Below, one piece after another: positions 11,492-22,500 of a stretch of 64,000 nucleotides of DNA. Source of the stretch: Escallonia rubra. Its lineage: Eukaryota; Streptophyta; Magnoliopsida; Escalloniales; Escalloniaceae. Under the pieces are notes generated by a model that had not been told where the DNA came from, did no database searches, and was given only the letters and a program-made list of their open reading frames with translations. Position numbers and translations under genes: made by a program. Position 1 is the first letter of the stretch, and every line of letters begins with the position of its first letter. The DNA is taken from contig JAVXUO010002216.1 of NCBI GenBank assembly GCA_033065855.1, positions 171,299 to 235,298 on the forward strand, in the 5' to 3' direction.

Positions 11492-14400
11492 ATGGGATCT
11501 GGGAATGGGTTTTACTCAGCGGAGGAGTTCAATTTGGATGCCAAGTGGTTGCTTGATCCGAAGCTTCTGTTTGTTGGGCCAAAGATCGGAGAGGGTGCAC
11601 ACGCCAAAGTGTACGAGGGCAAGTAAGTCGACTAAATTTACGTAGTTTCTTTGGTTTCCTGCTTGACTTCTCATGCCAAGAAGAAAGATGATAATTTGAA
11701 GTGATGCAGTTTCAATGGTATACATTATTTTGCCTAATTGTGTACTCATTTTTTTATGTACAGTGTCGTTTATCTCATAGTAAATTTTTGAGTGGCTTCG
11801 GGGCTTTGAGCGTGTGTATTGGTTTCTTTTGGTAATAGTGCATGATTAGACTAGTCATTCAGCTGACATTAGTGCCTCTTGGAACTTCAGATAGTTACTC
11901 CGTATTTCTTAAGGAATGCAGGGATTGGGCGGAAAGGAAGGTGTAATAAAGTGCACAATAAGATTACAACTTCCTTTTAGCTGTACAAGGATTAAATGTC
12001 ATCTTAATATGAAAAATAATACTGTATAAAATGCTTAATTTTCAGTAGCATTTGAATTCAACTTTCAAGTGGAAGTGGATTATGTTTTGTGGTTCGTTGC
12101 ATTAGAGCATTGGTGATATGGTGTTATTTTTCCTCATATATAGCAGTTAATCTCATTTTTTTGTTGGTTGGATATTTTCAGATATAAAAACCAAAATGTT
12201 GCTATAAAAGTAGTCGATAAAGGGGATACTCCGGAGGAGATTGCCAAGAGGGAAGGCCGTTTTGCACGAGAGGTTGAGATGCTATCTAGGGTTCAGCACA
12301 GGAATTTAGTGAAGGTTTCATCTTTGACAAAGCAAACATTTTCCTCTTGTTGCCGCATAAAGTGAACTTAGACTTGCTTGGGCTTGAAGTTTGACAATGA
12401 GAAACTTGAATCTCGTTTGGCAGTTTATCGGAGCTTGCAATAAACCTGTCATGGTAATCGTGACCGAGCTTCTTCTTGGTGGGACGTTGCGGAAGTACTT
12501 GTTGAGCATGCGGCCAAGGTGCTTGGATATGGGTGTTGCGATAGGATTTGCCCTTGACATAGCTCGTGCAATGGAGTGCTTACATTCTCATGGAATTATA
12601 CACCGTGACCTGAAACCTGGTACAGTTTTATTTTTACCTGTGTATCAAGTTGATCAGATTGAGCAAGTATTCCTGTTGATATGATTGTGAGCTGGAATCT
12701 GTTGAATTCATTTTTGCTATTTATTTTACGTTAGAATTTTGTTTACCCACTGTGAATTGTGCTACATGTATTTTGTTGTAATAGCTCCTCGACATAAATC
12801 TGAAGCCAAACCACAACGTTTAAGAAATCAATTGCGTAACGGTTTGTATTCTTTGATATCTGCTAAACAAGTTAACTTTAAAAGTTCTCTTGTAGTTGGT
12901 AAGTGTGTTAGCCTTGCCTTCTTCTTGCACTGAGATCCAGAGAAGATTTTGTGCTCGTATTCATTGTACAATGGTGTTCTTGTTGCATGATCAATTCGAG
13001 ATGGGTATCCCCTTGATATTGTTGTCTGATTTGTTTAGCCTTCGATAATTTTCTCTCCCCGATAATATATATTCTTATTAGCTTTTAATTGTACCTTTAT
13101 AGGCATATTGCTGTTAATTAGTCTGCTGGAGGTCTACGTGTTTTCTTCTTTGAAAAATTAGGAATATCTTAAAGCAGGTCTGTTCGAATTAATGGTATTT
13201 TCTCGCTTGTTTTTTTCTTTTTGTTTCTTTTGGGTGCAATGTCTTTTATGGTCTTAGGCATCTGGGAATAAGAGTGGTTTCTACTGAGGTTAGAATCAAT
13301 TTAAGATATATGTCATATACAATGGAGTGCATGGACTTAAAAAGGGCACTTGCATGTTGAAAACACTCCCCAATAAGTGACAGTTATTGGACTTAAAAAG
13401 GAGTAAAGGACACTTACATGTTGATTCTACCCTGCATCCCCTAGGAAGTTTTGTTGTTGAAAAGGACACAGATTACTCATTAAAGTTTCACTCTGTAAGA
13501 TTGATTAAGAAAAGTGGCTTTCCTCACTAGTATGGTTGTCAGATCTGGCTACTTATTATTTACCATTAGATCATTTAGGAAATATTTAGTAATGGGAAAC
13601 CTACCCCTTCTGTATACTAACTCTTTTCTCCAGCGTAGTGCACTGGTTCAAGCCCTAATTTGGACGAAGCTTTGATGGTAACACTGATGGTCTGGTGCAA
13701 TGCCCCCCCCCCCCACAACAACATTTCTTGGCACTCACCGTTGGTGAGCTACACTTAGTCAGGAATTATGTCCCAGTAATAAATTATAACCACGGAATGA
13801 AAAGAAGGAAAGGGGTATGGAGGTTGGTAGAAATTGTAGATATAGAAAAGAGACATGGTTAAAATTGTCTTTTGTGTACCAAAGGGGTCGTTTGCATGTG
13901 CGAGCAAGCTTACTGTAGCATTACCCAATCTGATAATATAAATCTCAAAACTCTATATTTGTATCAGGAATGGTACATTGATGAATGTGTTAATTGTATC
14001 AGGAACAGTACATTGATGCATTAAACAAACGCACATCAAATGTAAGGCCTTCTTGTGTTGCCCTTGGAGAAGAAGAAGTTGTATTCAAAGGACACACTCA
14101 CAAGTGTTGGCTTGAATCCCGAACACCTGTGTTCGGCCTCTCATATTGTGGACATACAATCTTTTGTTATTTAGTTGTTTTACTCCCTTCAATTATATTT
14201 TGTGGTGTCTTGCGTTTAAGAGTGTCCATCGTGTGCGCGAGCACTCAGGCAAATATGGCAAAAATTAGGTCTTGCATAAGCAAGACCGTGCTGGGTAGCG
14301 TTAGATCGGTGTTGGATATCCCTTCCTTTTTGGCTTTTCCCATGTTATTCATTCCTCATTTAACTTGTGTTTCCAGACGCCTTAACAATGGCGTTCAATA

Positions 14401-15684
14401 ATCTTTTCTTTCTATTTTCTCTGCAGAAAATTTGCTATTGACAGCAGATCGCAAAACTGTTAAACTTGCGGATTTCGGTTTGGCTAGGGAAGAGTCGTTA
14501 ACAGAGATGATGACGGCTGAAACAGGAACTTATCGTTGGATGGCACCAGAGGTAATTTCTTGAATGGTTCAGTCCACTATCTCCCCTATATCGTTGCCCC
14601 CATTTTACAGGGGTTGGGGCTTAGTAAAATGTTACTAGGCATCTAAACTTTATGGTTGCAGCTTTACAGCACAGTCACATTGAGGCATGGAGAGAAGAAG
14701 CATTATAATCACAAGGTGGATGCCTACAGCTTTGCTATTGTCTTGTGGGAGCTCATACATAATAAGTTGCCATTTGAAGGCATGTCAAATCTGCAGGCTG
14801 CCTATGCAGCTGCTTTCAAAGTAATTCCTTATCCCTAGTCCTTTCATTATTTAAATTTACTTATTTCTAGTGCTATACCAAGATAGTATGCTACACAGGC
14901 GGTAGATTTAGTATTTACCTGGAAGACAGGATGTTACCCGTTTTATGATGAGGTGCAGAGTTGATACATTGGACCACTATGGCGCTGATGCTTCTGCCAT
15001 TAAATCTCTCCAAACCTATGGACGGAATATTATGATTACCACTATTGCCAAAGCACAAGCGGCTTTGGCAATAACAATTATGTGGAGAGAAAGTTGGTGG
15101 AAACATATTCGTAAATTTCTAGAGACGAGTTCAATCAGGTCATTCTACCCCTGAACTGCTGAACAGCCAAGTGAGAACCATTAACATTTAGATAATGCAG
15201 CATGGGCCCAGGTCTAGTGTTTGGAGGGTCCCATACACTGCAATATCCGTCTTTTTTTTTTTGTTCTTGTTGAATTTGACATCACTGGACGAAGTTCAAC
15301 CGCATTTCATGAAAGTTTACAGAAGTTGTAGATCGGCCGTGGCTTAAGGCTGTTGCTTTCTCTTGCTTTCAGAATATGAGGCCCAGTGCTGAAAATCTTC
15401 CAGAGGATTTGGCTCTAATTGTGACTTCTTGTTGGGAGGAGGACGCTAATACTCGGCCCAACTTCAGTCAGATAATACAAATGCTTTTGCATTACCTGTC
15501 TACAAATTCCTCTCCAGAACCTGCTATCCCAGTCCGGATTTTCACTTCCAAGAATGCTGTCCTGCCACCGGAGTCTCCAGGTACGAGCACCTTGATGGGA
15601 GTAAGGGATGACTCTGAAACCTCCATATCCCAGATGGAAAACAAGCAAAGAAGTTTCTTCTTCTGCTTCTACAAGTGCTACTGA
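11492..15684 (+). CDS. Raf-like serine/threonine protein kinase (MAPKKK family, group C type)
   Basis: Six exons: 11492-11622, 12182-12314, 12424-12619, 14427-14551, 14662-14820, 15373-15684. All are GT-AG and in phase, giving 351 aa. The short N-terminus ([20 protein letters not shown]) leads directly into the kinase domain. Visible parts are the glycine loop [11 protein letters not shown], the ATP lysine in VAIK (K53), the catalytic loop HRDLKPEN (D150), the metal-binding DFG (D169) and GTYRWMAPE (E195). The intron-3 splice falls inside HRDLKP|EN. All catalytic residues are present. A tail of about 75 residues ends in the cysteine-rich FFFCFYKCY. The protein closely follows the small Raf-like kinases of group C (the HT1/CBC-related set and At5g50180), which lack extra regulatory domains and act in cytosolic signalling such as stomatal control. 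The role here is inferred. Intron 3 is 1.8 kb and holds a C12 run. Confidence 0.9.
12620..14426 (+). other. Long intron 3 of the Raf-like kinase
   Basis: 1.8-kb intron with no conserved coding sequence that I can recognise. It holds a C12 homopolymer (13703-13714) directly after a segment with a B-box-like GGTTCAAGCCC (about 13644). The open frame at 13994-14401 (135 aa) has no recognisable domain. Confidence 0.6.
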
Positions 15685-16825
15685 TCACCCAGAGGCCTGG
15701 TCATCTCCTCTTTAGGTATAGCTATAGTTAAACTACTGAAGCGAAGCTCAGCAACTTTAACCTCAAATTTTAGAATCATACGTAATTTTGTTCAGTCGTC
15801 AGTCGTAGTACATGTTGCTGCAGAAGTTGCACAATTGACATTCAGTTGACCTTTTGCATTTTACGGTCTATCCAACAGAAAAAGAAGAAGAGGAATTTTT
15901 TTTTACCTTTCTGACCAGTTTAAATGGCTTTTAGGATGTTGGAGTCAGGGTTGCTGTGATGTCTATTAGTTGTAGAATAAAGGTCCATCCAAAGGCCTTC
16001 ACTCCATTCAAGATGTAAGAAATGTGCATGACAATCGCATTCAGCTAATTTAAGCATTCCCGGAATTCAACTCAGTTGAGACATGACATGGAGAATGCTT
16101 CTTGTACTAGGAACAGATTGTTGTTTGGTTGTGGTATTTTGACGTCCAAAATCTACTTGGTTGTTTTAGCATTTGGCAATGTCTTTAATCACTACCGGGT
16201 GAACCAAGTCACCATATGCTTGATGGTCAATGGTTTCACTCTTAATCCTTGCTCTGTGGCTCTTGCTTTTGCACTCTCACTTCTATGTGCGTGTTAGTTT
16301 AAAGGCTCTTTCCCAGCTCAACGCTCGACAAATAGGCGATTTAGTTCATGAATGTGCAGTTTTGCTTGATGAACAGATGGCCTATTGCATGATAGCCAAT
16401 GCCAATTTTTCAATAAGGGCCAATCCGAGAACGCTTTTTGGGCTTATGGGTATGAGCTAGGAGTTCGTTCACTCATTGACTACTAGAATAGTTGCATGAT
16501 GATGAACTCGCATCCCCTACCCCAACCCACAAAACAAAATCCCGCAGCCATTGCATCGCAGCGGTTATTGCTTTCAACATATGCACAAAGAGGAGAAAGG
16601 GAGAAATCTTCGATCAAGCATCAGATCGTATGGAGACTCGCATTATATGGATTTGTGATAACTTGGAGTGAATCCTGGTTAAATGACACATTCTGAGAAG
16701 TAGATGAACATCAGGTTACAAAACATGTAGAAAGACAACATGGTCCTTATATTAAATTTTCTAAGCACACAAAATCCTGCAGGGGAGTGACGCAAGAGAT
16801 TTAATAAAAAAAGTAGAAAAATAAA
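15685..16825. other. Kinase 3' region and spacer
   Basis: Contains the kinase 3' UTR (an AATAAA occurs near 15976) and about 700 bp of spacer up to the tRNA gene. No coding sequence is recognised. Confidence 0.5.
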
Positions 16826-16897
16826 CGCCGTTGCCGGGGATCGAACCCGGGTCACCCGCGTGACAGGCGGGAATACTTACCACTATACTACAACGAC
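16826..16897 (-). tRNA. tRNA-Asp (anticodon GTC)
   Basis: A 72-nt cloverleaf on the minus strand. The 5' acceptor arm GTCGTTG pairs with CAACGGC, leaving discriminator base G. The anticodon loop CTGTCAC presents GTC (plus-strand positions 16862-16864) on a GC-rich stem (CCCGC/GCGGG). The T arm and B box read GGGTTCGATCCC. There is no intron. A T5 run follows at 16817-16821 and a T7 run at 16806-16812, fitting RNA polymerase III termination. CCA is not encoded, as expected for a nuclear gene. It is an intact, probably functional tRNA. Confidence 0.97.
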
Positions 16898-18193
16898 TTG
16901 ATGTTCTTTAGCCCAACTGAACCATTTTTACGAGGTACCTTCAAGAAAATGCCCTTTGATTCCTATACCAAATGCACCGTAACCAGCTCTGTCAAGTCAC
17001 TTCAATTCCTCACTTTATGCATATTCTCTAACGTAACATCGTTCAATTCAAACTGGCAGCATTTACATGAGATAACATATAGTGAATTGGTTCACGAAAC
17101 TCATTTTATCTCTTTGACTCCTACACTATCACGCCTCGACTTCTCATGGCCAAGACACGTTATAAGGAACGAGAGTTTGGCACGCGCAGAATATTTATAA
17201 GGGATGAACAGTTTCTTGTTCAAATGATCGGCACATAAAGTTAAAAATTTTAATCTTAATTATATACTTAGACTCGAGAACTTTCATCTCCGCCTGCTTT
17301 ATATCCTTCAAAATTAAAGAGTAATTATAAAGCTCATAAATATTTTTGCCGGTGGCTGGGCTGAGCTTTGAGTAGTTTGGCATTTGGATATTGAATGCAC
17401 CGTTAGGCAGTGAGAGGGTGCTAATTTATCGGCTAATGAGTCTCAAGGCCACTAGCTCATTATCGTTGCCATTTCATTTCAGTTTTTCGGACTTTAACCA
17501 AGAAAAAAATAATTTTGGAACCCCTAGAATTATCAAGTAGACTCTATTCGTGGATTTAGTCCAATACTACTTGTAACTTGCGGTTTTATAATCTAACGTT
17601 ATCTGAAAATATGAAACCGCTCATTTTAGCACTAGAAAATCTTTCGAGTCTGAACCAATGAAAAAAGACAGTGCTTATGTTTTCATGCTTAGACGAGAGG
17701 CCTCCATGTTATCAAACAACATGAAATTGGTGTAATCAGTTATCTTCCGATTCACATTCGGTCCATAGCATTGACTTTTTTTGAGAAGGTTTGAAATCAA
17801 GAGAAACTGGTTTAAATTGACTCATCTAGTGACTTTAGAGGGTTTGAATGTAAGAAAACCGAGTTTTGTTTCCTTTAAAATTGTCAAAGTAACTCTACTT
17901 TATTTTCTCCATATTCTAATCAAAGTTTGGTTCGAAAACTTTACAGCCGTACAGAGCGAGATAATGCTAAATGAACCAAATGGTCATCTCAAAAACATTT
18001 ATAAGCTGAATTGTGAAATGCCCTCATCTAAACACCAAAGAGACTCTGCGATGTTGAGCCACTAAAAAATTCCGTTTAAATTTCCTTAATAGCTGGCCGT
18101 GAAAACAGTTTGATAAGTCTCGAAGATTCAAAAAAAAAAGCAAAAAATGTTATTGAGAAGAACGAGTAGTGTATCCGGCCGTTGCTGTTGGGT

Positions 18194-18481
18194 CTATTGA
18201 TTGGATACTGAAGATGGGACTTGGAATCCCATGAAAGATTCACTGCGGCGGAGACCCAAAATTATAATTATTCTTTTGTACGACCAAAGTCGGTGCTCCC
18301 CTAAAGTGTGTGTCTTAACTTGGAGAGCAAGCAGCTCATCTCGGCTCTCGAGGAAATTATCTGCAGTGTACCGTTCAAGTGCCTCGACAAATCTCCTGGT
18401 TCGCTCCGGCACGGAATTAGGTTTGGTCAACGGTGGGGCCATTTCCATCACAAAGCTGTGGCTCGGTTGGAGTGATGACAC
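18194..18481 (-). CDS. Possible small or fragmentary protein-coding ORF
   Basis: A 95-codon open frame. Its first ~55 residues look protein-like (PERTRRFVEALERYT, then ADNFLESRDELLALQ, amphipathic), while the rest is unlike real protein (RIIIILGLRRS). It could be the first exon of a lost or truncated gene, with a splice site near the LALQ codons. I do not recognise the family. No partner exon was found downstream on the minus strand. Confidence 0.25.
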   Translation of the reverse strand: MSSLQPSHSFVMEMAPPLTKPNSVPERTRRFVEALERYTADNFLESRDELLALQVKTHTLGEHRLWSYKRIIIILGLRRSESFMGFQVPSSVSNQ

Positions 18482-18823
18482 CGTTTAAATTGCACTTCGT
18501 TATCTACGCTTTACCTTTTTTTTTATATAAAAATTTTAAATTACATTTTTTATGCTCTTTATTATGTTATATTTTTAGTAATAAAAGTGAAGGGCAAGTT
18601 ATAAAATATTTCAATCTCCATAGTTTCGAGCCGGGCTTCTTCAACGTGTAGTTCATCCTAAACCGTTGCAAGATTAACTTTTTTTTTTTTTTGCTTTAGA
18701 TAAAATTACAAGTATGTGACTCGTTGATGATGAAATTGGAATCGATAACTTTGAAATTATCTCTCAAGACCTTTGTTAGCTCTCTCACGCATCAGCGTTA
18801 ACTAAATATTTATATGCCCTAGT

Positions 18824-19269
18824 GCTGCGTTTGGCACCCTGGATAGGATAATAAAAGGGAGGATTTCTTTTCTAATCAGACAGAGGAGGATACTAATTTA
18901 ATCATATGATGTATTTGGAACAGACATCGAATTACAAGCCGAATAGTTATACTATTCAACAAAATCACCAACACAACTGCTACAACACTATCCATTTCAA
19001 AATCACAACCACCACCCATCGCAACCCACAATCACTGTACTGTGGATGGATCCTCAAAATTAATTGAATCATTTAACGACATATGCCTATTGATTTTTTA
19101 TCCAAAAGGTTTGTTATACAAGTAATAATCCCCAGTATAGAATTATCTCACTCTAGGAATAAAAGCTGTCCAATAAATTAATTACCCGTTTTTTGAATGT
19201 ATGGCTAAAGGTCAAAATAAAATTATTTTATCCTATTTAAAACTTTTATCCGGTCACCACAAATACAGC
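18824..19269. mobile_element. MITE-like element with imperfect terminal inverted repeats
   Basis: The left end reads GCTGCGTTTGGCACCCTGGA. The right end, read on the other strand, is GCTGTATTTGTGGTGACCGG, so the two match imperfectly over about 25 bp. The interior is AT-rich and non-coding, about 446 bp in total. The termini resemble common non-autonomous plant DNA transposons. A CTA on both sides may be the target duplication but is too short to prove it. The element ends roughly 290 bp upstream of the NAC start codon. Confidence 0.5.
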
Positions 19270-19330
19270 CTAAAAGTGTACGTACTTTCCATACTAAAAT
19301 AGTAAAATTCTTCTAAACCGTGTAAGGAGC

Positions 19331-19349
19331 AGGCTCGGAGTACGAGCCT
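19331..19349. promoter_or_regulatory. Perfect 7-bp inverted repeat in the NAC promoter
   Basis: AGGCTCG (19331-19337), spacer GAGTA, CGAGCCT (19343-19349). It lies about 210 bp upstream of the start codon and 26 bp before the E2F-like site. It could be a dimeric factor site or chance. Confidence 0.3.
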
Positions 19350-19374
19350 CTCATAGTACAAGCCAAACGCTATG

Positions 19375-19384
19375 TTTTCCCGCC
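19375..19384 (+). promoter_or_regulatory. E2F-like site TTTTCCCGCC upstream of the NAC gene
   Basis: Contains TTTCCCGCC, a canonical plant E2F/DEL binding sequence, followed by a CT-rich leader. It is 173 bp upstream of the inferred ATG. E2F control would suit a cell-cycle or DNA-damage regulator, but binding is not shown. Confidence 0.35.
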
Positions 19385-19556
19385 CCTCTCTCTTCTCTCT
19401 CACTGTAGCTCTTAACTTAGTCCAGTGGAGAAAGGGGAAAGTGTGTCAGACCCACATTAACACACAGTGACACACACACACCCCAAAACGCGGTCTCTTG
19501 GCTCTCAAATGTTGTTTTGCTTCCCCGTTTCGACCCAAAACCCAATTTTGTAAGAC

Positions 19557-22500
19557 ATGGCAAGGTAAAGATATCTGGGTTTTGCTGAATCAAACTAAAC
19601 ACAATCCGTCCTTATTCTCTTCAGTCTTCTTTCGTTTCATCAATGAGATTTTCTTGATTCTTTCTGTTGGGTATCTAGCTGCCTTCGAGGAACACACAAA
19701 GATCTTCTTGATTTTTGTTTCCTCTGTCTTTTTTTTCCTGGGTTTTTGGTTCTTGTGGTTATTTCTGGGGGTTGATTGAGAAAACCCAAATGTAAACAGA
19801 TCTTTCTAAAAACTTTTCAGCTAAAAAAATTCAGTCAGTTGTGTATTTATTCTCTGGTTTTTGTAGCTTGGAGGAACAGAGAGTGATTTTCGATTTCAAA
19901 GGAAATTCTACTTGGGGTTTTGTTTCTTTTACGAAATTTGGGGGTGCGATTGAGAAACCCATGTTATTGGGTTAATTAAGAGGTATTATTACACTTGATA
20001 CTGGTTCGTGAGCATTGAACCTTTATTTTGGTAATCTACTTTTAGGGCTCGGGATTTTATCTGTGTAAGATGAGGATTTTCTTGAAATCATTTACTGTCA
20101 TGAGATAGACCCAATTCCAAAAATCGTGGTCTTAGGTAGCCACTGCATTGCCCATTTTTCATCCACAAGTAGATTCTTCAGTCCCTTTTCTTGTTTTTAT
20201 TTTAAAAAATGTTTCCTTTTTTACCGGGTACAAAATGTTTCCCTGTATGGCACAGGAATGCGAGACTGTTAACGCGGATACTGGGTACCTGATTATACAC
20301 CCATGGGGGATATCGCCCAAATATAAATTCCAGACTTTTAGAAGGCCATTTGACCTTTACCTGATAAAGGCAATCTATGCTATAGGCTTGGATTATTGGA
20401 CATATGTCGGAGGCTGAATCTTTAGGCTTGTATTGGATTGAACTGGGTTTATTGGTCAGTTGGTTGATTGCGCACCTCATTGTCTTTATTGGGTCGGAAA
20501 CTATTGCTGGACTGCATAGTTTGTCCGATCTAAGTGGCATTAAAGACGTTGTTTTCTAAGATAGATTATAGAGGTTTAAAGATACCACTCTTCTTAGTTA
20601 GGCTAAAACCACATACTTCACCTCATGAAATGCCCATTCTTGTAGGCTAGTGTTCTGAGCTCAGAATTGAGATGTACACCTATATAATTGCAGATTAAAA
20701 ATACCATCAGATACTCCATGTTTCCTTCAGTTAAGCTAGAAGAGATTGAGCAATTGGTTGTTAACATGGTGAGCTTAGGGAAGTCCAGTGCTTGAATTCT
20801 TTGCCTCTTAATAGTTCAAGTCAATGACCCTGGTCAACATGGAGAGTGTTTGAACATAGTACGCCATGCACCTTCTTACAGTTCAAGGTCTTAAAGTAAA
20901 CGAAGTTGAAATATAATTAGTTAAAAATTGATTGTCGTCAATGTGTTGACAAGTTGTTGAATGACATTGCTGCTTTAACAGGCAGTAAAATGGAGTCTTA
21001 GTGAGATTTAAACTCTTTAGCAGCCTGGCTTTGATGTAGAACCTAAACACTCTTATTTCTGTATGTCATCCTAGGTACTTGCTGGGTATTTAAATCTGGT
21101 AGAACTTCTTATTCTCTGTCTTCTTCTCTGACTTGAAGTTACCTATGTGGTGAGCAGGGCGGCATGGCTTATAGACAGCAGAGCAATTGCAAAGAAAGTG
21201 AAAAATGCTACATTCCCTTCTGCATACCAAATCAAGGACTACGGGGCGAACCGTGAATGCCCTAACTGCCATTATCTCATTGATAACAGTGACGTAAGTT
21301 GGGAGCTCTGCGTGTTTATGTACTTGCCTTTCTTTATCCTATTGCACTGATATGGATCTTAAACATTTGTTTTCCTTGTGGATTTGTTGACCACGTTAGA
21401 ATGCTGCATATCCACTGGATTTACGTTGTTTGATAATTGATACAATAGATCAATTTCCCCATTTCTCTCTTAGCTTTTAGAGGGATGATCAATTGTTGAA
21501 TTAGATATTATCCACTCACATGCTATAAATGCTTGCTATGATTTCATACATGGGATTTGCAGGTCCATATTTAAAGTTAGAATTAATTCCATCTTGTCAT
21601 TTGCGATGCTCCTGCTGTGCAGGTGTCTCATGAGTGGCCTGGCCTGCCTGCTGGTGTAAAGTTTGATCCATCTGATGTAGAGCTCTTAGAGCATTTAGCA
21701 GCCAAGTGTGGAGTGGGAGATTCAAAGCAGCACATCCTTATTGACGAGTTCATAGTGACACTTGAGGGGGATGCTGGAATTTGCTGCAGCCATCCCGAAG
21801 ATCTTCCTGGTGAGTAGTCACTTAATTCCTAGATATGTGTTGTCCTTAGTTTTGCTGTCGCTAGTACTTCACCTTGAGTAGAATTGACTGTATGGTATGC
21901 AGAGGGAAACCAATTGAAGCAAGTACATTGTAGGAGAAGATTATTGTTGTTCAGTCCAACCTTCCACTCAAAATGGAAGGGAGAATAACTGTCTTCTGAT
22001 GTTGAAGGCTGAGAAAGCCACTGATTCAAGACAAACTACAAGAACAGAAAAACTTTTTTATTGCAAAAATAAAGAAATAAATGTCTCTTATTTGATAGCA
22101 AACCAAAAGGTATAAAGGAAACTTCTGATGTTGGATGGGAACCAATGGTCCTAGATTCCCTGTTAAGAACAAAGAAACCCTCATTTCATGGAACAAATAA
22201 TGAAATAAATGCCCTTTATCACATAACAAACCACTTTGTTGTCATGTTGTATTATCATTCCTGCTATGCTCGGAGGCTGCCCGTTATAATCTGGTATTCT
22301 TTTCCTGACTTGGTTGCTTTTAACTGGGCTGATTGACTCGTACTCATATTTTAGGTGCCAAAAATGATGGAAGTAGTGTCCACTATTTTCACAGAACTAG
22401 AAATGCATATGCCACAGGTCAAAGGAAGCGACGCAAAATCCAGGGTCAAAATAGTTTCACAAAGGAGCACGTCCGCTGGCACAAGACAGGTAAAACCAAG

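Larger units (their letters stand above)
16898..19556. other. Intergenic region upstream of the NAC gene, 2.7 kb
   Basis: AT-rich spacer with a minus-strand open frame at 18194-18481, a MITE-like element at 18824-19269, and the NAC promoter and leader from about 19300. Nothing else coding is recognised. Confidence 0.5.

Noticed and set aside
14656..14838. Separate small ORFs inside the kinase locus
   Set aside because: They are exons of the one kinase gene read through into introns.
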